This document shows positions 56,539-64,000 of a stretch of 64,000 nucleotides of DNA, piece after piece. The DNA is taken from the NCBI RefSeq assembly GCF_900230285.1, contig NZ_OCNK01000003.1, positions 310,001 through 374,000 of the forward strand, in the 5' to 3' direction. This DNA is from Blastococcus haudaquaticus (GTDB lineage Bacteria; Actinomycetota; Actinomycetes; Mycobacteriales; Geodermatophilaceae). The translations under genes were made by a program, and so were the position numbers. Each line of letters starts with the position of its first letter. Within the stretch, counting starts at the first letter, position 1. The notes below the pieces were generated by a model that was not told where the DNA came from, made no database searches, and saw only the letters and a list, made by a program, of their open reading frames with translations.

Positions 56539-57815
56539 TCGAGGTCTGCGTCGTCCGGCGTCGGCTCGTCGTGCGGGCCGTTCAGCCCGACGACGGCTCC
56601 CACCACCCACACCGCGGGAGGCCGGACGGCCTCCTCGGCGATCACCTGCGGCAGCGCCGCCAGCGTCGTCCGGATCGTGCGCTGGGTCGGCGTCGAGCCG
56701 TCCGTGACCACCGCGACCGGGGTGTCCGGCGCGCGGCCGTGCGCCACGAGAGCCGCGGCGATGGCCGGCGCCGTCTCCACGCCCATGAGGACGACGACGG
56801 TGCCGCGCAGCCGCGCGATCGCCGGCCAGTCGACCAGTGACTGGGGGTGGCCCGGCGGCAGGTGCCCCGAGACGACGACGAACTCGTGGGTGAGCCCCCG
56901 GTGGGTGACCGGGATGCCGGCCAGGCCGGGGACGGCGATGGCGCTGGTGACCCCGGGGACGACCTCCACCGGCACGCCGGCGGCGACGCACGCCTCCAGT
57001 TCCTCCATCCCGCGCCCGAAGACGAACGGGTCGCCGCCCTTGAGGCGCACCACGCGCCGGCCGGCCAGGGCGTGCTCGACCAGCAGGGCGTTGATCTGCT
57101 CCTGCGCCATGGAGCGCCCGCGGGGGAGCTTCGAGGCGTCGATGACCTCGACGTGCGTGGGCAGGGTCTCCAGCAGGGACAGCGGCGCGAGGTGGTCGGC
57201 CAGGACGACGTCGGCCTGGGCGACCGCCTGCCGGCCGCGCACGGTGATCAGGCCGGGGTCGCCGGGTCCGCCGCCGACCAGGACGACGCTGCCGGTGGGG
57301 GCGACCGCCGGGGTGCGAGCCGCCCGGTCGGCGATGCTCCCGTCGGTCAGTCCCGCGACGACGGCGTCGCGCACGCCGATCGCCCGCTGCGGGTCGCCGC
57401 CGCCGTGGACACCGACGACGAGCTCGCCGTGCCGGGCGACGGCGGGGGTCCACACGTTGGAGGCGGAGCGGTCGTCCGCGCGGGCGCAGAAGAGCCGGGC
57501 CCGCTCGGCCTCCTCGGCCACCGCCGCGTTCACGGTGGGGTCGTCGGTGGCGGCGACGGCGTACCAGGCGCCGTCCAGGTCGCCCGGCTCGTACCGGCGG
57601 CGGACCCAGCTGAGGGATCCCGGCTCCACGAGGGCCTCGATCGCCGGGGTCACCTCCGGGGAGACGACGGTGACCCGGGCCCGCGCCGCCAGCAGCCCCG
57701 CGACCCGGCGGTGCGCCACCTGACCCCCGCCCACCACCACGACGCGGCGGTCGTGCAGCCGGAGCCCGACGGGGTAGACCACCCCGCTCTCCGGGGGGAC
57801 GGGGGTGGCGTTCAT
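56535..57815 (-). CDS. cysG: Siroheme synthase (CysG-type, fused precorrin-2 dehydrogenase and uroporphyrinogen methyltransferase)
   Basis: A 426-residue protein. The N-terminal Rossmann domain (about 12-165, VVVVGGGQVAHRR) matches precorrin-2 dehydrogenase/ferrochelatase. The C-terminal SUMT domain (about 178-410) has VGGGPGDPGLITVRG, MAQEQINALL and RLKGGDPFVFGRG. It makes precorrin-2 or siroheme from uroporphyrinogen III. The start lies in the TGATG junction with cobT. Co-transcription with cobT joins siroheme and cobalamin supply. Confidence 0.93.
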   Translation of the reverse strand: MNATPVPPESGVVYPVGLRLHDRRVVVVGGGQVAHRRVAGLLAARARVTVVSPEVTPAIEALVEPGSLSWVRRRYEPGDLDGAWYAVAATDDPTVNAAVAEEAERARLFCARADDRSASNVWTPAVARHGELVVGVHGGGDPQRAIGVRDAVVAGLTDGSIADRAARTPAVAPTGSVVLVGGGPGDPGLITVRGRQAVAQADVVLADHLAPLSLLETLPTHVEVIDASKLPRGRSMAQEQINALLVEHALAGRRVVRLKGGDPFVFGRGMEELEACVAAGVPVEVVPGVTSAIAVPGLAGIPVTHRGLTHEFVVVSGHLPPGHPQSLVDWPAIARLRGTVVVLMGVETAPAIAAALVAHGRAPDTPVAVVTDGSTPTQRTIRTTLAALPQVIAEEAVRPPAVWVVGAVVGLNGPHDEPTPDDADLD

Positions 57816-58906
57816 CAGCCCTTCTCGGTCACGCCGGCGGAGTCGAACGTGGCGACGTCGCGCAGCGCCCGCGCGGCGCTCGCCACCAGGGGCAGGGCGA
57901 GGAGGGCGCCGGTGCCCTCGCCCAGCCGGAGGTCGAGGCCCAGGAGCGGGCGCAGGCCGAGGGACTGCAGGGCGATCGTGTGGCCCGGCTCGACCGAGGT
58001 GTGGCCGGCCAGCGCGTACTCCAGGGCGGTGGGGCACAGCCCGGCGGCGACCAGCGCGGCCGATCCGGCGATGGCGCCGTCGAGCAGCACCGGCACGCGC
58101 GCGGCGGCGGCGGCGATGATGAACCCCGCCAGCGCGGCGTGCTCCAGCCCGCCCACCTCGGCGAGCACGGCCAGCGCCGCTGCCGGGGTGCTCGGACGGG
58201 TCGGCACCCGGCCGACCGCCCGCGTCACCACCTCCACCTTCCGGGCCAGCGTCGGGTCGTCGACGCCGGTGCCCCGGCCGGTCGCGGCTGCCGGCGCGGC
58301 GCCGGTGAAGGCGCAGACCAGGGCGGCCGAGGCCGTGGTGTTGGCGATGCCCATGTCGCCGGTGATCAGGCAGGGGGAGGCGGTGGCCAGGCGGGTGGCC
58401 ACCTCGATGCCGGCCTCGACCGCCTGGCGGGCCTCGTCCAGGGTCATGGCCGGACCCTCGGCCAGGTCGGCCGTACCGGGCCGCACCTTGCGGTCCATCA
58501 GGCCGTCCGCGGGGTCGAGCGTCGCGGCGACGCCGACGTCCACGACGACCACCTCGGCGCCCAGCTCGGCGGCGAAGGCGTTCACCACGGCACCGCCGGC
58601 GAGGAAGTTGGCCACCATCTGGGCGGTCACCTCCTGCGGCCAGGGCGTGACGCCCTGGGCGTGCACGCCGTGGTCGGCGGCGAACACCGCGACGACCGCA
58701 GGGACGGGCAGCGGGGCGGGGCAGCTGCCCGCGATGCCGGCCAGCTGGGCGGCAACGTCCTCGAGCACGCCGAGCGAGCCCGGTGGCTTCGTCATCCGGT
58801 CCAGGCGCTCGCGGGCTACGCGCTCGGCGGCCGCGTCGCGCGGGACGACGGCGTCGATGGTGTCGCCGAGCAACGTGCCGGCGAACGGGTTCGGGTCGGT
58901 GCTCAG
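57815..58906 (-). CDS. cobT: Nicotinate-nucleotide-dimethylbenzimidazole phosphoribosyltransferase (CTG start)
   Basis: A 363-residue CobT that makes alpha-ribazole phosphate for the lower ligand of cobalamin. The phosphate-binding region MTKPPGSLG is at about 38-46, and the catalytic Glu is in LGEGTGALLAL near 320. The only start that agrees with homologue length (about 360) is CTG 58906, preceded by GAGGAG five bases away; no ATG or GTG lies within 35 codons upstream with such a site. The upstream 154-bp gap shows no cobalamin riboswitch that I can recognise. Confidence 0.88.
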   Translation of the reverse strand: MSTDPNPFAGTLLGDTIDAVVPRDAAAERVARERLDRMTKPPGSLGVLEDVAAQLAGIAGSCPAPLPVPAVVAVFAADHGVHAQGVTPWPQEVTAQMVANFLAGGAVVNAFAAELGAEVVVVDVGVAATLDPADGLMDRKVRPGTADLAEGPAMTLDEARQAVEAGIEVATRLATASPCLITGDMGIANTTASAALVCAFTGAAPAAATGRGTGVDDPTLARKVEVVTRAVGRVPTRPSTPAAALAVLAEVGGLEHAALAGFIIAAAAARVPVLLDGAIAGSAALVAAGLCPTALEYALAGHTSVEPGHTIALQSLGLRPLLGLDLRLGEGTGALLALPLVASAARALRDVATFDSAGVTEKG

Positions 58907-59023
58907 GGCGTCTCCTCGGTACCGGGGTTCTGGGCACAGGATTCCAGCGGGTCGGGGCGCGGGCGCACGGGAGGTCCGACGGCACTGTGCCAAGGGCACA
59001 TGACGCGCCGGTTTCGCCGTCAC

Positions 59024-59053
59024 TTGACGATCCGGAAAGTGAAACTCCATACT
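59024..59053 (+). promoter_or_regulatory. Promoter TTGACG-18-CATACT, probable leaderless transcript
   Basis: TTGACG (59024-59029) and CATACT (59048-59053) with an 18-bp spacer. The ATG at 59061 is seven bases beyond the -10 and has no ribosome binding site. Confidence 0.55.
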
Positions 59054-59058
59054 TTCCG
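59033..59058. promoter_or_regulatory. Dyad CGGAAAGT-N10-ACTTTCCG on the promoter
   Basis: Perfect 8-bp arms with a 10-nt spacer spread over the spacer and -10 of the promoter. A winged-helix regulator is encoded in the same operon. Confidence 0.6.
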
Positions 59059-59060
59059 AC

Positions 59061-59528
59061 ATGGAAAGCGACGGCACGGCGATGGACACGACGGCTGCCG
59101 CGGCGGAGCTCGCCGCGCTCGACGCGGACCGGGCGCGCCTGGCAGAACGGGTGGTGCAGCCCTGGTGGTACGACGCGCTGCTCGGGCTGCTGGTGGCCGG
59201 GTTCATCTCGTCGTACTCCAGTCACAACGGCTGGATCATCACGGGCGCACTGGTGGTGTTCCTCGTCGGTCTGCGCGGCCTGATGGCCGTCTACCGGCGC
59301 ATCACCGGCATGTGGGTGAGCGGGCTGCGTCCCGGTGCCACGCAGCGGGCCGTGCGGGTCTGGTTCGTCGGCTACGCCGTCGTCGTGGCGGCGGGGGCGG
59401 TCGTCGAGTTCGGCCTGGAGATCCGCGGCGCGATGGTCGTCGCCGGGGTCGTCCTGGGCCTCGGGATCGCGGCGATCAGCCAGTGGTGGGCGCGGATCTA
59501 CGTCGCCGAGCTGCGGGGCGAGCTGTGA
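59061..59528 (+). CDS. Four-helix membrane protein
   Basis: A 155-residue protein with four predicted membrane helices (about 38-53, 58-75, 100-121 and 124-142). The N-terminal 30 residues are acidic and hydrophilic. It resembles the small membrane proteins encoded with MarR-like regulators in actinobacteria; function unknown. ATG 59061 is supported by the leaderless promoter. It overlaps the regulator gene by GTGA. Confidence 0.75.
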   Translation: MESDGTAMDTTAAAAELAALDADRARLAERVVQPWWYDALLGLLVAGFISSYSSHNGWIITGALVVFLVGLRGLMAVYRRITGMWVSGLRPGATQRAVRVWFVGYAVVVAAGAVVEFGLEIRGAMVVAGVVLGLGIAAISQWWARIYVAELRGEL

Positions 59529-59818
59529 CGGCGGTCCAGCCGCGCTTCGACTCCGTGGTGCACATGCCGCCCCGCCTGCAGGTGTGCGGGCTGCTGGCCG
59601 CGGTGACCGACATGGACTTCGCCACCGTCCGCGAGCAGGTCGGCGTCAGCGACTCGGTGCTCTCCAAGCACGTGCGCCAGCTGGAGGAGGCGGGGTACGT
59701 GACGGTCCGCAAGTCCACCCGCGCCTCCCGCGTGCGCACCAACCTGGCGCTCACACCGGCCGGCCGGACGGCGTTCGACGCGCACGTCGCGGAGCTGCGG
59801 AGGATCACCGGCGCCTGA
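59525..59818 (+). CDS. Winged-helix transcriptional regulator (MarR/ArsR-like)
   Basis: A 97-residue DNA-binding protein. The winged helix covers residues 15-90, with recognition region TVREQVGVSDSVLSKHVRQLEEAGYVTV and wing RASRVRTNLALTPAG (HTH_34 type). No metal-binding cysteines of ArsR are seen. GTG start coupled to the membrane-protein stop. It probably represses its own operon through the CGGAAAGT dyad. Confidence 0.85.
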   Translation: MTAVQPRFDSVVHMPPRLQVCGLLAAVTDMDFATVREQVGVSDSVLSKHVRQLEEAGYVTVRKSTRASRVRTNLALTPAGRTAFDAHVAELRRITGA

Positions 59819-59861
59819 CCGGGCAGAGTGGGCCCCGGCGGGGACCGGGGAGCGGGGTGCG

Positions 59862-60923
59862 GTGGGCGAGGGACGGCGGCGGCTGCTCGACCTGGCCCTC
59901 GTCACGGTCGCGGCGGTCCTCGTCAGCGCCGGCCTCGCCGCGACCGGGGTCCCGTCGCCGGCGTTGTTCGGCGGACTGCTGGCCGGTCTGGTCCGCGCGC
60001 TCGCCGTCCCGGGAGCGGTGGTCGTCCCGGGCGCCGTCGCCGCCGGCGGTCAGGCGGTCATCGGCGTGGCCATGGGCGCGCTGGTCGACGTGGAGACCCT
60101 CCGCGCGGTCGCCGAGAACTGGCTGCCCGTGCTGGGTGTGACCGTCGGGACCCTCCTGCTCAGCCTCGGCGCCGGCTCGCTGCTGCGGCTGAACGGCGGG
60201 ATCAGCCCGGTGACCGGCGCCTTCTCCATGATCGCCGGGGGCGCGTCGGGGATCATCGCGATGGCCCGGGACCTCGGCGCCGACGACCGCATGGTCGCCG
60301 TCCTCCAGTACCTGCGCGTCCTGGTCATCGTGCTGCTCATGCCGGCGGTGGCCGTGGCCGCCTACGGCTCCTCCTCCGGGAGCGTGGGCCCGTCGCCGGC
60401 GACGGATGCCGCCGGCTGGCCGGCCGGGCTGCTGTTCACGGCGGGATGCGCGGTCGGCGGTCTGCTCGTGGGCCGGCTGCTGCGCCTCCCGGTCGCCGCC
60501 CTGCTCGCCCCGATGATCGCGGCTGCCGTCGTCGACCTGACCGGGGTCGCCGGTGACCTCGCGGTGCCGGATCTCGCGCAGAGTGCCGCGTTCCTCGTCA
60601 TCGGCCTGCAGGTCGGCGTCAGCTTCACCCGGGACAGCGTGCGCACGATCGGCCGGGCGCTGCCGCTGGCGCTGGTCCTCATCCTCGCGCTCATCGTGAC
60701 GTCGGCCGGGCTCGGGGCAGTGCTGTCGGCGGCGACGGGGGCCAGCCTGCTCGACGGCTACCTGGCCACCACTCCGGGCGGCCTCTACGCCGTGCTGGCC
60801 ACCGCGACCGATCTCGGTGCCGACGTCACCTTCGTGCTGGCGGTCCAGGTGCTCCGGCTGTTCGCCGTGCTGCTGAGCGCCCCGCTCGTCGCCCGGTGGC
60901 TCCGGCGACGCGCGGCCGGCTGA
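59862..60923 (+). CDS. AbrB-type membrane transporter
   Basis: A 353-residue polytopic protein of the AbrB/ammonia-monooxygenase-related family (PF05145), made of two repeats. Each carries a glycine-rich pore motif, SMIAGGASGIIAMARDLGAD and TPGGLYAVLATATDLGAD. About ten helices. Members are predicted transporters, some needed for acid or aromatic handling; substrate unknown. GTG 59862 with GGGGAGCGGGG upstream, 43 bases after the regulator. Confidence 0.85.
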   Translation: MGEGRRRLLDLALVTVAAVLVSAGLAATGVPSPALFGGLLAGLVRALAVPGAVVVPGAVAAGGQAVIGVAMGALVDVETLRAVAENWLPVLGVTVGTLLLSLGAGSLLRLNGGISPVTGAFSMIAGGASGIIAMARDLGADDRMVAVLQYLRVLVIVLLMPAVAVAAYGSSSGSVGPSPATDAAGWPAGLLFTAGCAVGGLLVGRLLRLPVAALLAPMIAAAVVDLTGVAGDLAVPDLAQSAAFLVIGLQVGVSFTRDSVRTIGRALPLALVLILALIVTSAGLGAVLSAATGASLLDGYLATTPGGLYAVLATATDLGADVTFVLAVQVLRLFAVLLSAPLVARWLRRRAAG

Positions 60924-60992
60924 CCCAGCCGCGGATCGCGCCTATCCTGGCTGACCGGGCATCCGGGCCCGGAGCTGCTGGAGGAGGCGGAA

Positions 60993-61259
60993 CTGACCGA
61001 GGACGCATCGGCCGGGACGGACACCAGCGCGGACGACGACGCCGTGCTGCTGTTCCTCGGCGGCCCCCTCGACGGGCGGGTGGAGATCCGCCCGGCCCGG
61101 CACGGCGACCCGCTGCCGACGGTCACCCACGTGCACCTGCACGGCGGGCCGAAGGTGGTGCACCGCTACGACCTCGAGCCGCTCACCGAGGGCGCGGCCG
61201 TCTACAACCTCCGTCAGCCGGGCAACAAGCCGGCGCGCGACGAGTCCGTCGCCGACTGA
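60993..61259 (+). CDS. Hypothetical 88-residue protein (CTG start)
   Basis: A small acidic protein, about 88 residues if it starts at CTG 60993. This start has GGAGGAGG five bases upstream and no ATG, GTG or TTG in frame before it. GTG 61044 inside would give 71 residues but has no ribosome binding site. A conserved-looking core LLFLGGPLDGRVEI, HVHLHGG and HRYDLEP gives it the look of a real protein; family unknown to me. TATCCT at 60944 is a possible -10. Confidence 0.6.
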   Translation: MTEDASAGTDTSADDDAVLLFLGGPLDGRVEIRPARHGDPLPTVTHVHLHGGPKVVHRYDLEPLTEGAAVYNLRQPGNKPARDESVAD

Positions 61260-61315
61260 CGCGGGACCGGCGAAGCCGTTGACTCCGTGACGGCACCAGG
61301 AGAACGCTCCCTGGC

Positions 61316-62047
61316 ATGACCGCCCGAACCGCCGTCCTGGAGCGGGCTCCGGCGATGGGACTGGCGGCCGTCGAGTACGGCCGCTTCGCCCAGCTGGTCC
61401 AGGATCTCGATGCGGCCGACCTGTCGCGTCCGACCGACTGCCCGGACTGGGACGTGCGCGCGATGGCCGGGCACGTGCTCGGCATGGCCGAGATGGTGAC
61501 GTCGCTCCCCGCCTTCATCGGCCAGAACGCGGCGGCCGCGCGTGCGGGCGGTGGCATCGACGCCCTCACCGGCCTGCAGGTGCGGCGCACGGCCGGGTTG
61601 TCGACGGAAGAGCTCGTGGCGCGGCTGGTGGCCGTGGGGCCTCGCGCTGTGCGGGGCAGGCGCCGGCTCTCGGCGGTCCTGGGGCGGCTCCCGCTCCCGG
61701 AGAAGCAGGTCGTCGGAAGCGAGACGGAGCTCTGGCGGTTCGGTTACCTCTTCGACGTGATCCTGACCCGCGACACCTGGATGCACCGGATGGACGTCTC
61801 GCGGGCGACCGGCCGGGAACCCGAGCTCACCGCCGACCACGACGCGGTGCTCGTCGCCGATGTCGTCGCGGAGTGGGCGGCCCGGCACGGCCGTCCCTAC
61901 CGGCTCCGGCTCACCGGGCCGGCCGGCGGCACGTGGTCCGCCGGCGAGGGTGGCGACGAGCTCGAGCTCGACGCCGTGGAGTTCTGCCGCCTGCTCTCCG
62001 GCCGCGGCAGCGGGGCCGGGCTGCTGGCGCAGCAGGTCCCCTTCTAG
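61316..62047 (+). CDS. Maleylpyruvate isomerase family mycothiol-dependent enzyme
   Basis: A 243-residue DinB-like protein. The MDMPI N-terminal domain (about 18-150) has DCPDWDVRAMAGHVLG and later RDTWMHRMDV, whose His residues bind the metal. A second region (about 160-240) is the MDMPI C-terminal-like part. Such enzymes use mycothiol, which supports an actinobacterial origin. ATG 61316 with CAGGAG upstream. Substrate unknown. Confidence 0.85.
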   Translation: MTARTAVLERAPAMGLAAVEYGRFAQLVQDLDAADLSRPTDCPDWDVRAMAGHVLGMAEMVTSLPAFIGQNAAAARAGGGIDALTGLQVRRTAGLSTEELVARLVAVGPRAVRGRRRLSAVLGRLPLPEKQVVGSETELWRFGYLFDVILTRDTWMHRMDVSRATGREPELTADHDAVLVADVVAEWAARHGRPYRLRLTGPAGGTWSAGEGGDELELDAVEFCRLLSGRGSGAGLLAQQVPF

Positions 62048-62051
62048 CCGG

Positions 62052-62576
62052 TCACCAGCCCTGCACGCGACGGGCCTCGGCCACGACGCGGTCGAAGCGC
62101 GCCCGGTCCAGGGCGGCGCCCTCCCGGCGCACCGCGGCCGGGTCGAGCTCCAGCAGGCGGTCCAGGCGGATCTCGCTGGGGCGGCCACGGGAGTCCCAGG
62201 CGCCGGTGCCGATGTCGGTCCACACGCGACCGTGCCGGGACTCGTCGGCCAGGTCCCGGTCGTGGTCCTTGCTGGTGAGCATCAGGCCCAGGAGATCGCC
62301 CCCTCGACGGCCGATCACCAGGACCGGCCGGTCCTTGCCCCGGCCGTCGCCCTCGTCGTAGGGCACCCACGTCCAGACGATCTCGCCCGGGTCGGGTCGT
62401 CCGTCGGCGCGCGGCCGGTACTCGAGGTCCGGTACACCGGACTGGTCCCGCTGCCGGGCCGTGCGGGCCGACCTCCGGGACGGCGCCGCGACGGCTCCGG
62501 CACCGGAGCGGAGCGCGCGGCGGACGAGCGTCGCGGCCCGGCCGGCAAGCCGGAGGATGCCGTCGTCACGTGCCAT
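62052..62576 (-). CDS. PemK/MazF-like protein (no antitoxin seen)
   Basis: A 174-residue protein. The first 55 residues are basic; the rest (about 58-174) has the MazF-like SH3 barrel with DPGEIVWTWVPYDEGDGRGKDRPVLVIG and LTSKDHD. It is longer than true MazF toxins (about 110-120). No antitoxin gene lies beside it, and similar solitary proteins are common in actinobacteria, so toxin function is doubtful. It starts at GTG/ATG 62576; the upstream 168-bp gap holds two dyads. Confidence 0.75.
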   Translation of the reverse strand: MARDDGILRLAGRAATLVRRALRSGAGAVAAPSRRSARTARQRDQSGVPDLEYRPRADGRPDPGEIVWTWVPYDEGDGRGKDRPVLVIGRRGGDLLGLMLTSKDHDRDLADESRHGRVWTDIGTGAWDSRGRPSEIRLDRLLELDPAAVRREGAALDRARFDRVVAEARRVQGW

Positions 62577-62623
62577 GCCGGCACCGTACGGGCAGCCGCT
62601 CCCGGGTGGCGGCTGGAGCCCCG

Positions 62624-62641
62624 TGTGTCACTTGTGACACA
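62624..62641. promoter_or_regulatory. Dyad TGTGTCAC-N2-GTGACACA
   Basis: Perfect 8-bp arms with two central bases, in the gap between the divergent PemK-like gene and the 65-residue protein gene. Probably a repressor or activator site. Confidence 0.5.
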
Positions 62642-62646
62642 TCGGT

Positions 62647-62656
62647 ACCAATTGGT
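62647..62656. promoter_or_regulatory. Palindrome ACCAATTGGT
   Basis: Perfect 10-bp dyad, AT-rich for this genome, six bases from the TGTGTCAC dyad. Confidence 0.35.
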
Positions 62657-62744
62657 CACGCAGGGGGTTGGAGTGGCCGATGAGGGGGCACCATCGGCGC
62701 CACGGGGCGAACGCGGTGGGGCGTCCCGTCAGAAGGGGACAGCC

Positions 62745-62942
62745 ATGACGACGTCCGAACCGGTACGACCGGCGGTCCCGCGGGCCCGGGAGGTACAGGC
62801 GAGCGTCCTGGCCGCCTTCCAGCTCGTCGAGGACGCGCGCTACTTCGGCAGCGATCGTCGCCCCCGCAAGAGCCGGTCCCGGCTGCTGGCCGAGCGCGCC
62901 GTGGCCGACCGCAGGCGGCTCCGGGACCTGCGCACCGGCTGA
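62745..62942 (+). CDS. Hypothetical 65-residue protein
   Basis: A small Arg-rich protein (MTTSEPVRPAVPRAREVQAS at its start; DRRPRKSRSRLLAERAVADRR later). ATG 62745 has AAGGGGA six bases upstream. The coding third-position bias is good, but I do not recognise the family. Control by the two dyads above is likely. Ends 31 bases before the convergent VOC gene. Confidence 0.6.
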   Translation: MTTSEPVRPAVPRAREVQASVLAAFQLVEDARYFGSDRRPRKSRSRLLAERAVADRRRLRDLRTG

Positions 62943-62973
62943 GCGGTCTCCGCTCGCGTGGCCAGGTGTACGG

Positions 62974-63399
62974 CTAGGCCACGCAGAACTCGTTGCCCTC
63001 GGGGTCGGCCATGGTGACCCACGAGAAGGGGCCCTGGGACGCACGCCAGAGCTCGGTCGCGCCCATCGCCAGGAGGCGGGACACCTCGGCCTCCTGCTGC
63101 TCCGCGCCCACGCGCACGTCGAGGTGCACCCGGTTCTTGCCGCTCTTGGGGTCCGAGCCCTGCTGGAAGAGGACGCGCGGACGGTGGGGCCCCGGGGAGT
63201 TGATGGCGGCGCCCTGCTTCCAGACGAGCGCGCCGCGGTGCCGGGTCGCGTCGTCCTCCGAGGCGGCCCCGGAGTCGATCATCCGCCGGATGAACGCCTC
63301 GTCCTGCGGCTCCACCTGCCAGCCGAGGGCCTCCGCCCACCAGTCGGCCATGGCGTGCGGGTCGGCGCTGTCGATCGTGACCTGGAAGTCGAGTGCCAT
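62974..63399 (-). CDS. VOC family protein (single domain)
   Basis: A 141-residue glyoxalase-like protein with the VOC fold (MALDFQVTIDSADPHAMADW at the start; ADPEGNEFCVA at the C-terminal end). The family is often annotated Glyoxalase_6. ATG 63399 fits the first strand of the fold; the ribosome binding site is weak. The enzyme activity is unknown. Confidence 0.85.
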   Translation of the reverse strand: MALDFQVTIDSADPHAMADWWAEALGWQVEPQDEAFIRRMIDSGAASEDDATRHRGALVWKQGAAINSPGPHRPRVLFQQGSDPKSGKNRVHLDVRVGAEQQEAEVSRLLAMGATELWRASQGPFSWVTMADPEGNEFCVA

Positions 63400-63434
63400 G
63401 CCCGGACGGTAGGGGAGGGTGGCGACGGAAAGTG

Positions 63435-64000
63435 CTACAGCTCGTGCGCGAGGTCCGCCCGGATCGTCGCGTCGTCGGGAAGATCGGAGTCCAGCGCGCA
63501 GTGGTCCTTGAGCACCCGGCCGAAGGGCGTCAGGGTCTTCGGGTCGATCTGCCGAGCGGGGTCCCACAGTCCCGACCGCATGACGGACTTCGGGCACTGG
63601 AAGTAGGCCCGCTGCACGTCGAGGACCAGCACGGACAGCGGCGCCCGCCCGAACTCGGTGAGGTCGACGTCGAGGTCCTCGGGGCGGACCAGCGTCGTCG
63701 TCCCGTAGACACGCAGGGTCTGCTCGACGCCCGGGACCAGGAACATCAGCGCTGCCCGGGGGTTTGCCGCGACGTTCTTCAGGCTGTCCACGCGGTTGTT
63801 GCCGGGCCGGTCGGGCAGGGCCAGCCGGTGCTCGTCGAGGACGTGCACGAAGCCCGGGTCACCGCCCCGCGGTGAGATGTCCGGCCAGCCCTCGGCGTCG
63901 GCGGTGGCCAGCGTCGCGAAGGGGGAGTGGGCGATGAACTCGCGGCAGTGCCGGTCGAGACGGTCGATCACCTTGTCCAGCACCAGCCCGCCCGGTGTCC
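63435..64000 (-). CDS. Pyridoxamine 5'-phosphate oxidase family protein (5' end outside window)
   Basis: At least 188 residues are seen and the frame stays open to the right edge. The core (ATADAEGWPDISPRGGDPGF, then PDRPGNNRVDSLKNVAANP and ALMFLVPG) is the MSMEG_1061-type FMN-dependent PPOX group. These are probable flavin reductases, not the PLP enzyme. GTG 63983 is the first start in the window, but homologues begin further upstream, so I mark it partial. Confidence 0.85.
   Translation of the reverse strand, partial: TPGGLVLDKVIDRLDRHCREFIAHSPFATLATADAEGWPDISPRGGDPGFVHVLDEHRLALPDRPGNNRVDSLKNVAANPRAALMFLVPGVEQTLRVYGTTTLVRPEDLDVDLTEFGRAPLSVLVLDVQRAYFQCPKSVMRSGLWDPARQIDPKTLTPFGRVLKDHCALDSDLPDDATIRADLAHEL

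Noticed and set aside
58907-59060. Cobalamin riboswitch before cobT
   Set aside because: The gap is only 154 bp and lacks a recognisable B12 box and the usual conserved loops. A covariance search would settle it.
62052-62576. Toxin-antitoxin module
   Set aside because: The PemK-like protein has a long basic N-terminus and no antitoxin gene next to it. The divergent small gene is 168 bp away and is not antitoxin-like.

Overview
The window comes from a very GC-rich actinobacterium. Third codon positions are almost all G or C, GTG starts are frequent, gene junctions often overlap as ATGA or GTGA, and a mycothiol-type DinB enzyme is present. Gene content points away from Streptomyces and towards the Frankia/Geodermatophilus/mycobacterial side of the phylum. 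Geodermatophilaceae is my best guess, but it is an inference. I see no phage, insertion sequence, plasmid or CRISPR signature: this is ordinary chromosome, well packed, with almost every gene assignable to a family.

Layout. 1-5.7 kb: the end of an Opp/Dpp-type ABC ATPase, a Rieske protein, two tandem TPM-domain membrane proteins and a double VOC protein. 5.7-9.6 kb: two pirins, then a methylenetetrahydrofolate-reductase-like protein with an N-terminal Cys cluster, coupled to a methyltransferase. 9.7-15.0 kb: a circularly permuted ATP-grasp / alpha-E / transglutaminase operon and an ABC-F ATPase. 15.3-21.8 kb: a complete Mrp Na+/H+ antiporter operon (A-B fused, then C, D, E, F, G). 21.8-30.9 kb: an ECF sigma factor with a VOC partner, leuA with a Leu-codon leader peptide, an XRE regulator, a phospholipase D-like enzyme, and lysC-asd. 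31-36.9 kb: an S9 peptidase, two CNNM/CBS membrane proteins, tRNA-Pro(CGG), a metallophosphoesterase and a YqeY-like protein.

36.9-51.8 kb carries a block whose order matches, from memory, the Mycobacterium tuberculosis Rv3682-Rv3667 region: penicillin-binding protein (ponA2), the Get3-like pair bagB/bagA, DUF4177, RidA, NUDIX, crp, a small membrane protein, nth, a TlpA-like lipoprotein, a CoA-type NUDIX, marP, an epoxide-hydrolase-like protein, a holin-X protein and acs. whiB4 and the metallo-beta-lactamase gene of that block are not seen, and a cupredoxin-like lipoprotein is inserted before marP. 51.8-64 kb: an FhuF-like protein, a DODA-type dioxygenase, an ABC exporter operon with its own XRE regulator and twin operators, cobT-cysG, a membrane protein with a winged-helix regulator, an AbrB-type transporter, and small genes including a PemK-like protein.

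The least explained signals are non-coding. (i) Four hairpins share a conserved core but have different, self-complementary arms, and one of them encodes the start of a lipoprotein. (ii) Two copies of a roughly 100-nt two-hairpin element each begin on the stop codon of an unrelated gene and show a compensatory base change. (iii) Two long hairpins share the inner stem GCTCTGAGTC/GACTCAGAGC. Regulatory sites with good internal support are the AGTA-N4-TACT operator pair before the ABC exporter, the leaderless leu leader peptide with its attenuator stem, a CRP-like site in front of crp, and two genes that appear to start at CTG behind strong ribosome binding sites.
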